The position numbers and the translations under genes were made by a program. This document shows, piece by piece, positions 1-8,887 of a stretch of 64,000 nt of DNA; positions within the stretch are counted from its first letter, which is position 1, and each line of letters begins with the position of its first letter. Source of the stretch: Luminiphilus sp. (GTDB taxonomy: Bacteria; Pseudomonadota; Gammaproteobacteria; Pseudomonadales; Halieaceae); assembly GCA_016779445.1 (NCBI GenBank), contig JADHNP010000002.1:22493-86492 (forward strand), written 5' to 3'. A model generated the notes under the pieces. That model was given only the letters and a program-made list of their open reading frames with translations. It was not told the DNA's origin and did not search any database.

Positions 1-206
1 TCTGGTCTGGCCGCACACTGCGCCCTCAGGCTGGAAGCTACTGCAAACGGCCGGCCGCCGGGGATCATCAAATAACAAGCACGATGCCTCTGGTGACAAA
101 TGCACACAGGCTACACCCGCGGGCTTACCATGCGGCATACCCCAGAACGGTATCGAAATAGAAGGCGCTATGCAGCAGGCACCGCAATTCAGACGACACT
201 GCACGC

Positions 207-2732
207 CTAACGCCCGGGTCCAAATGGCCGGAAGATCAAAATCAACTTGGGCAGTAATAACAGTGCGCCGGCTACCGCAGCGATCATTGCCACCACGGTC
301 AGAACGCCAAAATACAAGCTGGGAGTAAAGTTTGAAAGGGTCAACATGGCGAACCCCACGACGACGGTCAACGTCGTGTAATACATCGCGCGCCCAATAC
401 TGCCATGGCTACGGAACATCGCAGCTTGATAATCTTGATCAATCGCCACCTCGTCTCTGAATCGGTGCAGATAGTGGATACAGTCATCCACCCCAATACC
501 CACCACAATCGCCGCAATAGTGATGGTCATAATATCGAGAGGAATGCCCGTCAATCCCATCAACCCGAGCACCAAGCCTGCGGCAAGAATATTGGGCGCC
601 AGCGCCAACAACGCGATTGAGAGAGAACGAAAGAGCGCCCAAAACATTAGACCAATGGCAGTAAATACCGCACCGAGCGTCATGATCTGCGACTGAAATA
701 GGCTTTGCAGCACGTTGTTATACAAAACCAGCAAAGAAGTGAATCGAACCCGGCTTGCCTCCAGTCCCGTCTCAGTGAGAATCTGCTCGCGCAACTCACG
801 CAGGTAGGCATCACGCCGCAAAGATTCACTCGTTTCCATGACTCTCACGCTAATCCGCGCTTCCTGATTTTCGGGAGAGTAAAAGGGACTGATCAACGCG
901 CGGTTGACGTCACCGGGCAAGCTATTTTCGATCAATGCGAGCTCAACCCCCCCCAATTGCCCACCATATAGGCCATCCATCACCTCAAAAGCGGTAGATA
1001 GGGAGAGGACTTTGCCCGACTCTTCCCTTGCCTCGATCATAGCGTGAACATCGTCGATCAGTTTTCGCCCAGGCACGGTAAACCAGTAACCGGCGGAGGC
1101 CGTGTCTTCGCTGTCAAAACTAAAGTCGATACCGAAACCATCATCCATAAATGCGTCATCGTCATCCCAGCCGCCATCCGTCTCTGCGTGTGAGGCGGCA
1201 CTGGCTTCGGCCTCGGGTTCTTGAGGGGCCAGTAAAATTACATCAAGGGGAATGGTGCCTCCGAGTCGGGCGTCGAGTAATTCCATGCCTTGATAGATTT
1301 CTGTGTGCTCCTTAAAGTAATCGATGAACCGGTTTTCGACTTGAAGCGCGCGAATGCCCGCAATAGAGATCGCCGCGAGCAGGAATGTAACAACCACGAC
1401 CACAGTGCCATGACCCTGCACCACATCAGCAAATCGTTGCGTCAGTGATGAATCCGGACCGGGAGTACCCGCCAGCGCTTTGTCGGGAATCACCACCATC
1501 AGAGCAGGAACGAGGATAAACGCTGTGCAGAACCCCAACACAATGCCGGTCGTCATCATCCATCCAAAATCGATCACGGGTTGCAAACCAGCCACCACCA
1601 AAGAGGCAAAAGCGACAATCGTAGTCATAGCCGTATAGAGACAAGGGACCAACATTAATCGGGCAGCGTCCACCGCCAGTGAAATGCGCGTCGCGGCCGG
1701 TTGCAGCCGGTGCAGTTCCCGGTAGCGAACCACCAAGTGAATAGAGAGCGACAATGTCACAATGAGTAAAACGGCGACTGAGTTGGAAGAGATGACCGTC
1801 ATACGCCAGTCGGTGCCGGCGAGCACCCCCAACAAAAAACTCGCCGTCGCAGTACAGGTAATGAGCGGTATGACCACCCACTTGAAGTGTCTAAAGATGA
1901 GCGCCAACACAAGCGCCATAACCGACAAAATGGCGGTGCCGAAGGTGACCAGGTCCGAGCGGACAAATGCCATCATGTCGGCAGCAATCATGGGGACACC
2001 ACCCACAAAAATGCGTGCATAGGGTCTGAATCGCTCGGCAACGCCCCGTACAGCTTTCACCATGCGATCCCGCTCACTTGCCAGCTTGGCCAGTGCTTGA
2101 TCGTATGCCGCCTCTGTCTGCGCCAACTTCAGCCGCTCAGGCTCAGTAATTTCTCCTCGCAGTGCCATCGCGCGCAAAGATTCCCGCACTTCAAGCAGCG
2201 CCGCTGCTTCTTCATCCCCCGCTATCACGACCTGCACCGCAGTCAGATCGCCTTCATCACTGACCAACAGGTTGCGGTACACGGGACTCGTCGTCAGCTC
2301 TTTCAGTGCCAACTCGCGATCCACTCCGCTATCGCGAAGTGTGGGCATACTGTCAGCACGAGCGAGATCCGTGAGCGTCAGGGGCGGGCTCTCCAACAAG
2401 GGCACATCCAGCAACGTCGTCACCTCAGCAACGCCCTCGATGCGCCTCAGTTCGTCTACCATGGCGGCCAGCGGCTCGAGAGAATCAGGAGACAGAAGCC
2501 GTGCATCCGGCTCCCAGGTCAGAACCAAAAACTCGCTACCCTGATATTTAGCGGATGATTCCCTGAAATAAGCCAAATCGGGGTCACCCTGCAAAAGCAG
2601 TGAGTCCGAGGAGGCGTCCAGTCTAAGGTTGGGCAGTTGCGAGAGAGATAACCCCAGCAATAAGGTGAAAACGCCAATAACTCCCCAAGGCTGCCGGAGT
2701 AGTCGCCTGTAAAAAGCATCAACCATGCTCAC
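207..2732 (-). CDS. RND superfamily (MMPL-type) exporter, 841 aa
   Basis: Two sets of TM segments with large periplasmic loops; motifs such as VGIGVDDCIHYLHRFRDE are typical of RND/MMPL exporters. Confidence 0.85.
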   Translation of the reverse strand: MSMVDAFYRRLLRQPWGVIGVFTLLLGLSLSQLPNLRLDASSDSLLLQGDPDLAYFRESSAKYQGSEFLVLTWEPDARLLSPDSLEPLAAMVDELRRIEGVAEVTTLLDVPLLESPPLTLTDLARADSMPTLRDSGVDRELALKELTTSPVYRNLLVSDEGDLTAVQVVIAGDEEAAALLEVRESLRAMALRGEITEPERLKLAQTEAAYDQALAKLASERDRMVKAVRGVAERFRPYARIFVGGVPMIAADMMAFVRSDLVTFGTAILSVMALVLALIFRHFKWVVIPLITCTATASFLLGVLAGTDWRMTVISSNSVAVLLIVTLSLSIHLVVRYRELHRLQPAATRISLAVDAARLMLVPCLYTAMTTIVAFASLVVAGLQPVIDFGWMMTTGIVLGFCTAFILVPALMVVIPDKALAGTPGPDSSLTQRFADVVQGHGTVVVVVTFLLAAISIAGIRALQVENRFIDYFKEHTEIYQGMELLDARLGGTIPLDVILLAPQEPEAEASAASHAETDGGWDDDDAFMDDGFGIDFSFDSEDTASAGYWFTVPGRKLIDDVHAMIEAREESGKVLSLSTAFEVMDGLYGGQLGGVELALIENSLPGDVNRALISPFYSPENQEARISVRVMETSESLRRDAYLRELREQILTETGLEASRVRFTSLLVLYNNVLQSLFQSQIMTLGAVFTAIGLMFWALFRSLSIALLALAPNILAAGLVLGLMGLTGIPLDIMTITIAAIVVGIGVDDCIHYLHRFRDEVAIDQDYQAAMFRSHGSIGRAMYYTTLTVVVGFAMLTLSNFTPSLYFGVLTVVAMIAAVAGALLLLPKLILIFRPFGPGR

Positions 2733-4123
2733 TGAGAAGACCCCACATCCAACCGCTCACAGAGTCGATCATGTAAACCGTCAAACCCACCATTACTCAT
2801 CACCACAACGCTGTCTCCTGGCTCCACCAAGTGGGCAACAGTCTCAATAATCTGTTCCACATCCGAGAAAACCCGTTGCCCAGCGTGGCTCTCTACAACG
2901 GCTGCTAAGTCCCAGTTTAATTCTGCGGGCTGATACCAAAAAACGTGATCAGCAGCCTCTGCAGATGGCGCAAGCTGATCCCGATGTTGACCCATTCGCA
3001 TCGTATTGGAGCGGGGTTCAACAACCGCAACGAGCTTACCCTTGGGCTCCGCAGCACGTAAGGCGGCAAGCGTAGTCTCTATCGCTGTCGGGTGATGAGC
3101 AAAATCGTCATAAACCGCTATGCCACCCGGCTTGCCCAGCAGCTCCAACCGCCTCTTGATACCGGTGAAATCCGACAGTGCCTCCACGCACTTCTTGAGA
3201 GGCACGCCAATGTGTTGCGCCGCTGATATAGCAGCTGTCGCGTTCCATGCGTTGTGCTCCCCCATCAGTTGCCAGGCCAAGCGGGCTGTCTCGCCATCTG
3301 GAGACCGGATCTCCAACTGATTGGCCTGCGCAGATAGTGAACGCCAGGAACAGCCTTCGGTCGACACGTCCCGGTGGGTTGAAGCCGAATGCTGGGTGAT
3401 CGAATGGACCGGCGTCCACACACCGCGTGCCAACACACGATCAATGGCATCACTTTCGCCCCTGATGATTGCACCCGTTGCCGGGACACACCGGACCAAG
3501 TGGTGAAATTGATTTTCAATAGCCGCAAGATCCGGAAAGATATCTGCATGATCGTACTCCAGATTATTAATAATCAGGGTACTGGGTCGGTAGTGGATAA
3601 ACTTGGAGCGCTTGTCAAAAAAAGCCGAATCGTATTCATCAGCCTCAATAACAAAGTACTTACCTGAACCCAGGCGCGCCGAGACGCCAAAATTCACCGG
3701 CACGCCACCAATCAAAAAACCGGGATCCAATCCAGCAAAATCGAGGATCCACGCAAGCATGCTAGCAGTAGACGTCTTGCCATGAGTACCCGATACCGCC
3801 AACACCCATCGTTGTCTCAAGACATGACGAGCCAGCCACTCGGGCCCAGAGGTATAGTCCAGTCCCGCAGACAACATGGCTTCTACCGCGGCATTGCCGC
3901 GGGAGAGTGCATTGCCAACAACAACGCAATCGGGTGCGGGCTCAAGCTGCGCGGCATCGTAGCCATCGGTAAGCCCAATAGCACTATCGGCAAGCTGCGT
4001 GCTCATGGGCGGATAGATATTTCTGTCAGAGCCCGTCACGGTAAATCCACGGTCTTTGGCAAGCAGTGCCAACCCTCCCATGAAAGTACCGCAAATACCG
4101 AGTATGTGAATGTGATCGGACAA
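2729..4123 (-). CDS. mpl: UDP-N-acetylmuramate:L-alanyl-gamma-D-glutamyl-meso-diaminopimelate ligase
   Basis: HILGICGTFMGGLA N-terminus, SGTHGKTSTASML P-loop, Mur ligase family layout; stop overlaps start of downstream RND gene. Confidence 0.93.
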   Translation of the reverse strand: MSDHIHILGICGTFMGGLALLAKDRGFTVTGSDRNIYPPMSTQLADSAIGLTDGYDAAQLEPAPDCVVVGNALSRGNAAVEAMLSAGLDYTSGPEWLARHVLRQRWVLAVSGTHGKTSTASMLAWILDFAGLDPGFLIGGVPVNFGVSARLGSGKYFVIEADEYDSAFFDKRSKFIHYRPSTLIINNLEYDHADIFPDLAAIENQFHHLVRCVPATGAIIRGESDAIDRVLARGVWTPVHSITQHSASTHRDVSTEGCSWRSLSAQANQLEIRSPDGETARLAWQLMGEHNAWNATAAISAAQHIGVPLKKCVEALSDFTGIKRRLELLGKPGGIAVYDDFAHHPTAIETTLAALRAAEPKGKLVAVVEPRSNTMRMGQHRDQLAPSAEAADHVFWYQPAELNWDLAAVVESHAGQRVFSDVEQIIETVAHLVEPGDSVVVMSNGGFDGLHDRLCERLDVGSSQ

Positions 4124-4225
4124 AAAGACTCCCTCGCGTGTCGGAGATTAGCACGCGCACATTGCCATTGTGTGCAGTGCGGTCTACCGTAACCCGTCCT
4201 AGTTATCTGACCACGGTGCCAGACC

Positions 4226-5488
4226 ATGAGTAAACGCAACCTTTTTTACGCCCAGTCTGGCGGCGTGACTCCAGTAATCAACGCATCAGCTGCCGGCGTG
4301 ATCCAAACAGCAAAGCGGTACCCTGATCAGATTGGCAAAGTACTGGCTGGACAAAACGGGATTTTAGGCGCACTGCAGGAAAACCTTATCGACACTTCAA
4401 AGGAGCGCTCCCGCGCCATTGAGGGACTGATCAGCACTCCGGGGGGTGCGTTTGGTTCCTGCCGCTACAAGCTCCGAAGCCTCTCCGAAAATCGCGCCGA
4501 ATATGAGCGTCTTATTGCCGTATTCGAAGCCCACAATATCGGATATTTCCTTTATAACGGCGGCGGCGACTCGGCAGATACCTGTCTCAAGGTGTCTCAA
4601 ATCAGCGCCAGCATGGGATTTCCCATTCAGGCCATTCATATTCCAAAGACAATCGATAATGACTTGCCACTCACTGACAACTGCCCGGGCTTCGGCTCCG
4701 TTGCCAAATATGTCGCCATATCGACGCGGGAGGCCGCTATGGATGTTGCGTCAATGTGTGCCACCTCTACCAAGGTCTTTATTTTGGAAGTGATGGGTCG
4801 CCACGCCGGGTGGATCGCTGGCGCCAGCGCGCTTGCAGCCAGCGAGCGCGGCGATGCGCCTCATATTATTCTTTTCCCTGAGATCGCGTTTGATCGAGAC
4901 CAGTTTTTAAAGCGGGTAGCGGAGTGCGTTGAACGTTACGGCTACTGCGTGATTGTTGCCTCTGAGGGTGCTAGCACCGCCGATGGAAAATTGTTATCTG
5001 ATCAGGGTGAACGGGACGCTTTTGGTCACGCTCAGCTTGGTGGCCTGGCTCCCCTACTCGCCGAAATGATTAGAGATACGCTCGGCTATAAGTATCACTG
5101 GGCGGTCGCAGACTACTTGCAACGCGCCGCGCGCCATATCGCCAGCCAAACAGATGTCGATCAGGCGTTCGCCCTGGGAAAAGCCGCGGTTCAAGTGGCA
5201 GTGGCCGGTGCAAATGCCGTAATGCCGGCCATCAAACGGACATCAAATCATCCTTACCGCTGGTCTATTGAGCCGGTGCCACTGAGTCGTGTTGCCAACC
5301 GTGAAAAGAAAATGCCGCGGCGGTTCATCACCAGAGATGGTTTTGGCATCACCCCCCAGGCAAGAGCCTATTTTGAGCCACTCATTGCTGGTGAGGCCTA
5401 CCCCCAGTACCAGCGAGGATTGCCGCGTTATACCCGTCTCAAACAGGTGTTGGTTCCGAAGCGATGTCCGTCGTGGCGAAGGCCTTAG
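4226..5488 (+). CDS. 6-phosphofructokinase, probably pyrophosphate-dependent
   Basis: PFK fold motifs; PKTIDNDL (Lys rather than Gly before TIDND) and MGRHAGWIAG are typical of PPi-PFK. Confidence 0.9.
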   Translation: MSKRNLFYAQSGGVTPVINASAAGVIQTAKRYPDQIGKVLAGQNGILGALQENLIDTSKERSRAIEGLISTPGGAFGSCRYKLRSLSENRAEYERLIAVFEAHNIGYFLYNGGGDSADTCLKVSQISASMGFPIQAIHIPKTIDNDLPLTDNCPGFGSVAKYVAISTREAAMDVASMCATSTKVFILEVMGRHAGWIAGASALAASERGDAPHIILFPEIAFDRDQFLKRVAECVERYGYCVIVASEGASTADGKLLSDQGERDAFGHAQLGGLAPLLAEMIRDTLGYKYHWAVADYLQRAARHIASQTDVDQAFALGKAAVQVAVAGANAVMPAIKRTSNHPYRWSIEPVPLSRVANREKKMPRRFITRDGFGITPQARAYFEPLIAGEAYPQYQRGLPRYTRLKQVLVPKRCPSWRRP

Positions 5489-5584
5489 TCGCGCACCCAC
5501 TTCTCCCCAAACTGCATCGCAGTTACTGCATGGTTGAACATGGATCATGCATCATCGCGAGATGCTGAATACGCCTTTAGTCGC

Positions 5585-6292
5585 TCATACCAGCACAAAC
5601 CTTGTGAATAAATCGTCTGCATGAGGCTCCAGTAACGCCAACATGGCCAGTGCCTCATGCCGATTACCCTCAGGATCCGCTTCGCCGCGCCAGAGCGGCC
5701 AACAGAGATCAACGCGCTGTTGTTTTTGAAGCGCTGACGCCACAGGACGGTAACTGATGTGCCACGCTTCGGGTGCGACGCCGCCGTAGTCAGCGTTATA
5801 GGGTTTGTAGAAACCCTCAGCATCATCTGCACTGATTAGCGCATCCAGCCAAAAGGTCATCTCTGCAAAAACACCATCTTGCTCGTACTCGGATGGCTCA
5901 AGCGCAGGCTGATAGTCGACGCACACTGCTGCTGCGTCCCAAATATCCAAATCGGTGCCCCAATGATGCCTCGATGTGCCTGGCAGCGCAGAAAACCGCA
6001 GGATCGCTTCCAGCCACGCTAAATCACTCACGTTTTCACGCAATAGCGGCAGACCCACAACGTCCTTGACAGGGCGAGCGCCAGTCCATTTTTGATTGAT
6101 GATCTCGGTTTGGCGATCGTAGTCTCTAAAAGCCGAAGCGACCCGCAGATCAAACCCGGCAGCGGCTGCCCGTTTGGTCAGTCGATCGAACGCACCCACA
6201 GTGGCCGGCTCCGCCAAAAAGCGTTCTTGCAAGGCAGTGAGATGCCTTGAGTGGATGCCTAACACTACCGAGGCGTCCTCCACAGCGCTCAA
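5585..6292 (-). CDS. M15 family D-alanyl-D-alanine carboxypeptidase-like protein
   Basis: VASAFRDYDRQTEIINQKW, SRHHWGTDLDIWD and EAWHISYRP motifs of VanY/M15 peptidases. Confidence 0.85.
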   Translation of the reverse strand: MSAVEDASVVLGIHSRHLTALQERFLAEPATVGAFDRLTKRAAAAGFDLRVASAFRDYDRQTEIINQKWTGARPVKDVVGLPLLRENVSDLAWLEAILRFSALPGTSRHHWGTDLDIWDAAAVCVDYQPALEPSEYEQDGVFAEMTFWLDALISADDAEGFYKPYNADYGGVAPEAWHISYRPVASALQKQQRVDLCWPLWRGEADPEGNRHEALAMLALLEPHADDLFTRFVLV

Positions 6293-6987
6293 TCCTCCAC
6301 ACCCACCAGACGTTGAGGATAAATGCCACTAGTGGTGATGTCATTGAAAAGCGTATAAATCTCAAGCCCATTTGCAACGGCCCACTCCAGGTGTTGGGCG
6401 TAGGCCGGATCGATATGTTGGGCCGGTGATACAACCCGAATACCGGTGTGCATGACACAAAATATCAGTAGGACTCGGTAACCTTTTTGTCTCGCCGCCA
6501 CCAACTCACATAAGTGCTTGGTTGCTCGAGTGCTGACAGCGTCGGGGAAGGCCCCCTCTCCCTCACCTAAATGCAATGAAACTGCCTTCACCTCAATGAA
6601 AACACCTTGCTTCCAGTCAATGAAAAAGTCAGCTCGTGATCGCGCACCTAATGGTTTTTCGCGACACCAGGGGGCCTCAGTAGGCCATAAAAAGGCAAAA
6701 AAACCATGCTCAATAGCTTCTGCCACTACCCGGTTCGCGAGTGCCGCATGAACACAGACCAAACCCGTGTCCGTTTCTACCAGCTCCCAAGTCCATTTGA
6801 ACTTGCGGTGTTGTGCGTCATGAAACGATAACCAGATCTTGCCCCCGGAGGGCTGGCAGCCCGTCATGGCCCCCGTATTGGGGCAATGGGCGCAAATTAG
6901 GTCACTCGTCGCAGAGAGTCGCACATCGGCGATAAACCGCTTATAACGCTTTATTAGTCGCCCCTCCGCAAGTTCTGGAAAATCCAT
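6289..6987 (-). CDS. sfsA: DNA/RNA nuclease SfsA (sugar fermentation stimulation protein)
   Basis: MDFPELAEGRLIKRYKRFIADV, CAHCPNTGAM, DFFIDWKQGVFIEVKAVSL; ORF opens at 7017 but MDFPEL start preferred. Confidence 0.93.
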   Translation of the reverse strand: MDFPELAEGRLIKRYKRFIADVRLSATSDLICAHCPNTGAMTGCQPSGGKIWLSFHDAQHRKFKWTWELVETDTGLVCVHAALANRVVAEAIEHGFFAFLWPTEAPWCREKPLGARSRADFFIDWKQGVFIEVKAVSLHLGEGEGAFPDAVSTRATKHLCELVAARQKGYRVLLIFCVMHTGIRVVSPAQHIDPAYAQHLEWAVANGLEIYTLFNDITTSGIYPQRLVGVED

Positions 6988-7157
6988 ACCCCTCAACCGT
7001 CTGTGCCAGTGGCGCAAATGATAAAGCTTTAGATCACTGAAGCGTCAACAAACCCAAAATCACCCCTAGCACCAATCGAAGAGATCTGATAGTTTGCGTC
7101 GCCCCGAAAGAGAACTGGCGGTGTATGCCGCGCGACACAAAGAGGGAAATCATCATC

Positions 7158-7931
7158 ATGGCCAGTCGAAAACCCGCCAGTGCCAAGGTCAAAAAAGCAC
7201 CTGCTAAAAAGAAAGCAGTAGCCAAAAAGGCGCCCGCTAAAAAGAAAGCAGTAGCTAAAAAGGCGCCCGCTAAAAAGAAAGCAGTAGCCAAAAAGGCGCC
7301 CGCTAAAAAGAACGCAGTAGCCAAAAAGGCGCCCGCTAAAAAGAACGCAGTAGCCAAAAAGGCGCCCGCTAAAAAGAACGCAGTAGCCAAAAAGGCGCCC
7401 GCTAAAAAACAAACAGCAGTCAAAAAAGTAGCCGCTCACACCGCGAGAAAAGCACCTGCAAAGGCAGCAACCTCAGCCAAAAGAAAGCCAAAATTGGCAC
7501 GGGCGGTTGGTCAGCTGCAAAACTTCGATGATTTCAAGCCCTACAAGCCCGGACGCGGTGAAAGCTACATGAACGATGAACAAATTGAGCACTTCCGCGG
7601 TATCTTGCTCAATTGGCGAGGGGAACTTGTTGACGAAGTCACGCGCACGGTCTCCCACATGAAAGACGAGGCCGCGAACTTCCCTGATCCAGCTGACCGA
7701 GCAACGCAAGAAGAGGAATTCAGCCTCGAACTGCGAACAAGGGACAGAGAGCGAAAACTCATCAAGAAAATAGATTCCACACTTGATCGGCTACAAAGTG
7801 ACGACTACGGCTATTGTGACGCCTGCGGCATCGAGATCGGGGTCCAACGCCTTGAAGCTCGACCCACCGCTACGCTTTGCATCGACTGTAAAACGCTGGC
7901 TGAAATAAAGGAAAGACAGGAACTGGGTTGA
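7158..7931 (+). CDS. dksA: RNA polymerase-binding transcription factor DksA with long Lys/Ala/Pro repeat N-terminal tail
   Basis: C-terminal DksA domain with [10 protein letters not shown]...CIDCK zinc finger; N-terminus (KKAPAKKxAVA)n; ORF opens at 7125, ATG at 7158 preferred. Confidence 0.93.
   Translation: MASRKPASAKVKKAPAKKKAVAKKAPAKKKAVAKKAPAKKKAVAKKAPAKKNAVAKKAPAKKNAVAKKAPAKKNAVAKKAPAKKQTAVKKVAAHTARKAPAKAATSAKRKPKLARAVGQLQNFDDFKPYKPGRGESYMNDEQIEHFRGILLNWRGELVDEVTRTVSHMKDEAANFPDPADRATQEEEFSLELRTRDRERKLIKKIDSTLDRLQSDDYGYCDACGIEIGVQRLEARPTATLCIDCKTLAEIKERQELG
7191..7421 (+). repeat. 33-bp tandem repeat, about 7 units (KKAPAKK[K/N/Q]AVA)
   Basis: Units read directly: aaaaaggcgcccgctaaaaagaaagcagtagcc and near-identical copies starting at 7191, 7224, 7257, 7290, 7323, 7356, 7389. 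Confidence 0.97.
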
Positions 7932-7947
7932 ACCGCCTAGGCCCGAT

Positions 7948-8814
7948 GTGAGCTCAACAAGCTACCGGGGTAGGTTTGCTCCTTCGCCGACGGGCCCACT
8001 GCACCTCGGCTCAATGGTGGCGGCGGTGGCGAGCTTTCTGGATGCGCGACAGAACAGAGGGGCTTGGCATCTCCGGATAGACGACATAGATCCCCCACGA
8101 CAAATCAACGGTAGCGTCGAGGGCATACTGTCGACACTTATCCAACATGGCCTGCAGTGGGACGGCCCCGTCGCCTATCAATCACACTCTGCCCCAGCCT
8201 ACGAGCAAGCGCTGCAGCAACTCGAGGATGATGGCTGGCTTTTTAGATGCCTATGCACTCGCACCCATCTCAATGCGTTGGGGGCGTGTGGTCAAAATTG
8301 TCAAGAAATCTCGATAGACAGAGAGGCACCACACAGCCTCCGGGTCAGAGTGAAAGTCGGCGACATGTGCGGCTTTGAGGATGGCTTTCTCGGTTTTCAA
8401 CCGGTTGTGGAAAACGACATACCGGTTGATTTCATTGTCCGGCGGCGCGATGGCCTTTTCGCCTACCAACTTGCGGCTGCTATCGACGATGCCATACCCC
8501 GTCACACTCATGTGGTGCGAGGCGCCGACCTCCTCAAATCGACACATCGACAACGGTGGCTGCATCACATCCTCGGTTTAACCTCTCCGCACTACTCGCA
8601 TGTGCCCGTGATTTACGACGAGAATGGAAATAAGTTAAGCAAACAAACGGGAGCGAAAGCCGTCAGCGCCTCAATACCGGCCAATACTCTCCGGCGCTGT
8701 CTCCAGCACCTGTCACAATCCGCCCCCCCCCCTTCTGCGGTAACCACGAGCGAGATCCTCGATCATGCACTAGATTGCTGGACTGGCACACGCAGCACCT
8801 TACCAGTAACATAA
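7948..8814 (+). CDS. gluQRS: Glutamyl-Q tRNA(Asp) synthetase
   Basis: GRFAPSPTGPLHLGSMVAAVASFLDAR class I synthetase signature, truncated GluRS length; follows dksA. Confidence 0.93.
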   Translation: MSSTSYRGRFAPSPTGPLHLGSMVAAVASFLDARQNRGAWHLRIDDIDPPRQINGSVEGILSTLIQHGLQWDGPVAYQSHSAPAYEQALQQLEDDGWLFRCLCTRTHLNALGACGQNCQEISIDREAPHSLRVRVKVGDMCGFEDGFLGFQPVVENDIPVDFIVRRRDGLFAYQLAAAIDDAIPRHTHVVRGADLLKSTHRQRWLHHILGLTSPHYSHVPVIYDENGNKLSKQTGAKAVSASIPANTLRRCLQHLSQSAPPPSAVTTSEILDHALDCWTGTRSTLPVT

Positions 8815-8822
8815 GGTGTTAC
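8806..8822. promoter_or_regulatory. Inverted repeat GTAACA-N5-TGTTAC upstream of cbrB-like gene; candidate activator binding site
   Basis: Perfect 6-bp arms read directly; half-site recurs downstream of the same gene. Confidence 0.5.
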
Positions 8823-8887
8823 GTTTTCACTCGCCCGGTGACGCCGAGTGGTTACACTGCCGAAAATCAACCAAGGCGGAGAGGGCC

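Noticed and set aside
1-206. Possible 3' end of a coding region at the left edge
   Set aside because: No frame gives a recognisable protein; too short to support a call
1887-2558. 223-aa ORF antisense to the RND exporter
   Set aside because: Shadow ORF with low-complexity, His/Gln/Arg-rich translation and no recognisable motifs
7029-7439. Antisense ORFs encoding repeated hydrophobic peptides ([11 protein letters not shown]..., FSGRLFGYC...)
   Set aside because: They are the reverse reading of the 33-bp dksA repeat; repeat periodicity keeps all frames open. The sense frame has the conserved DksA domain
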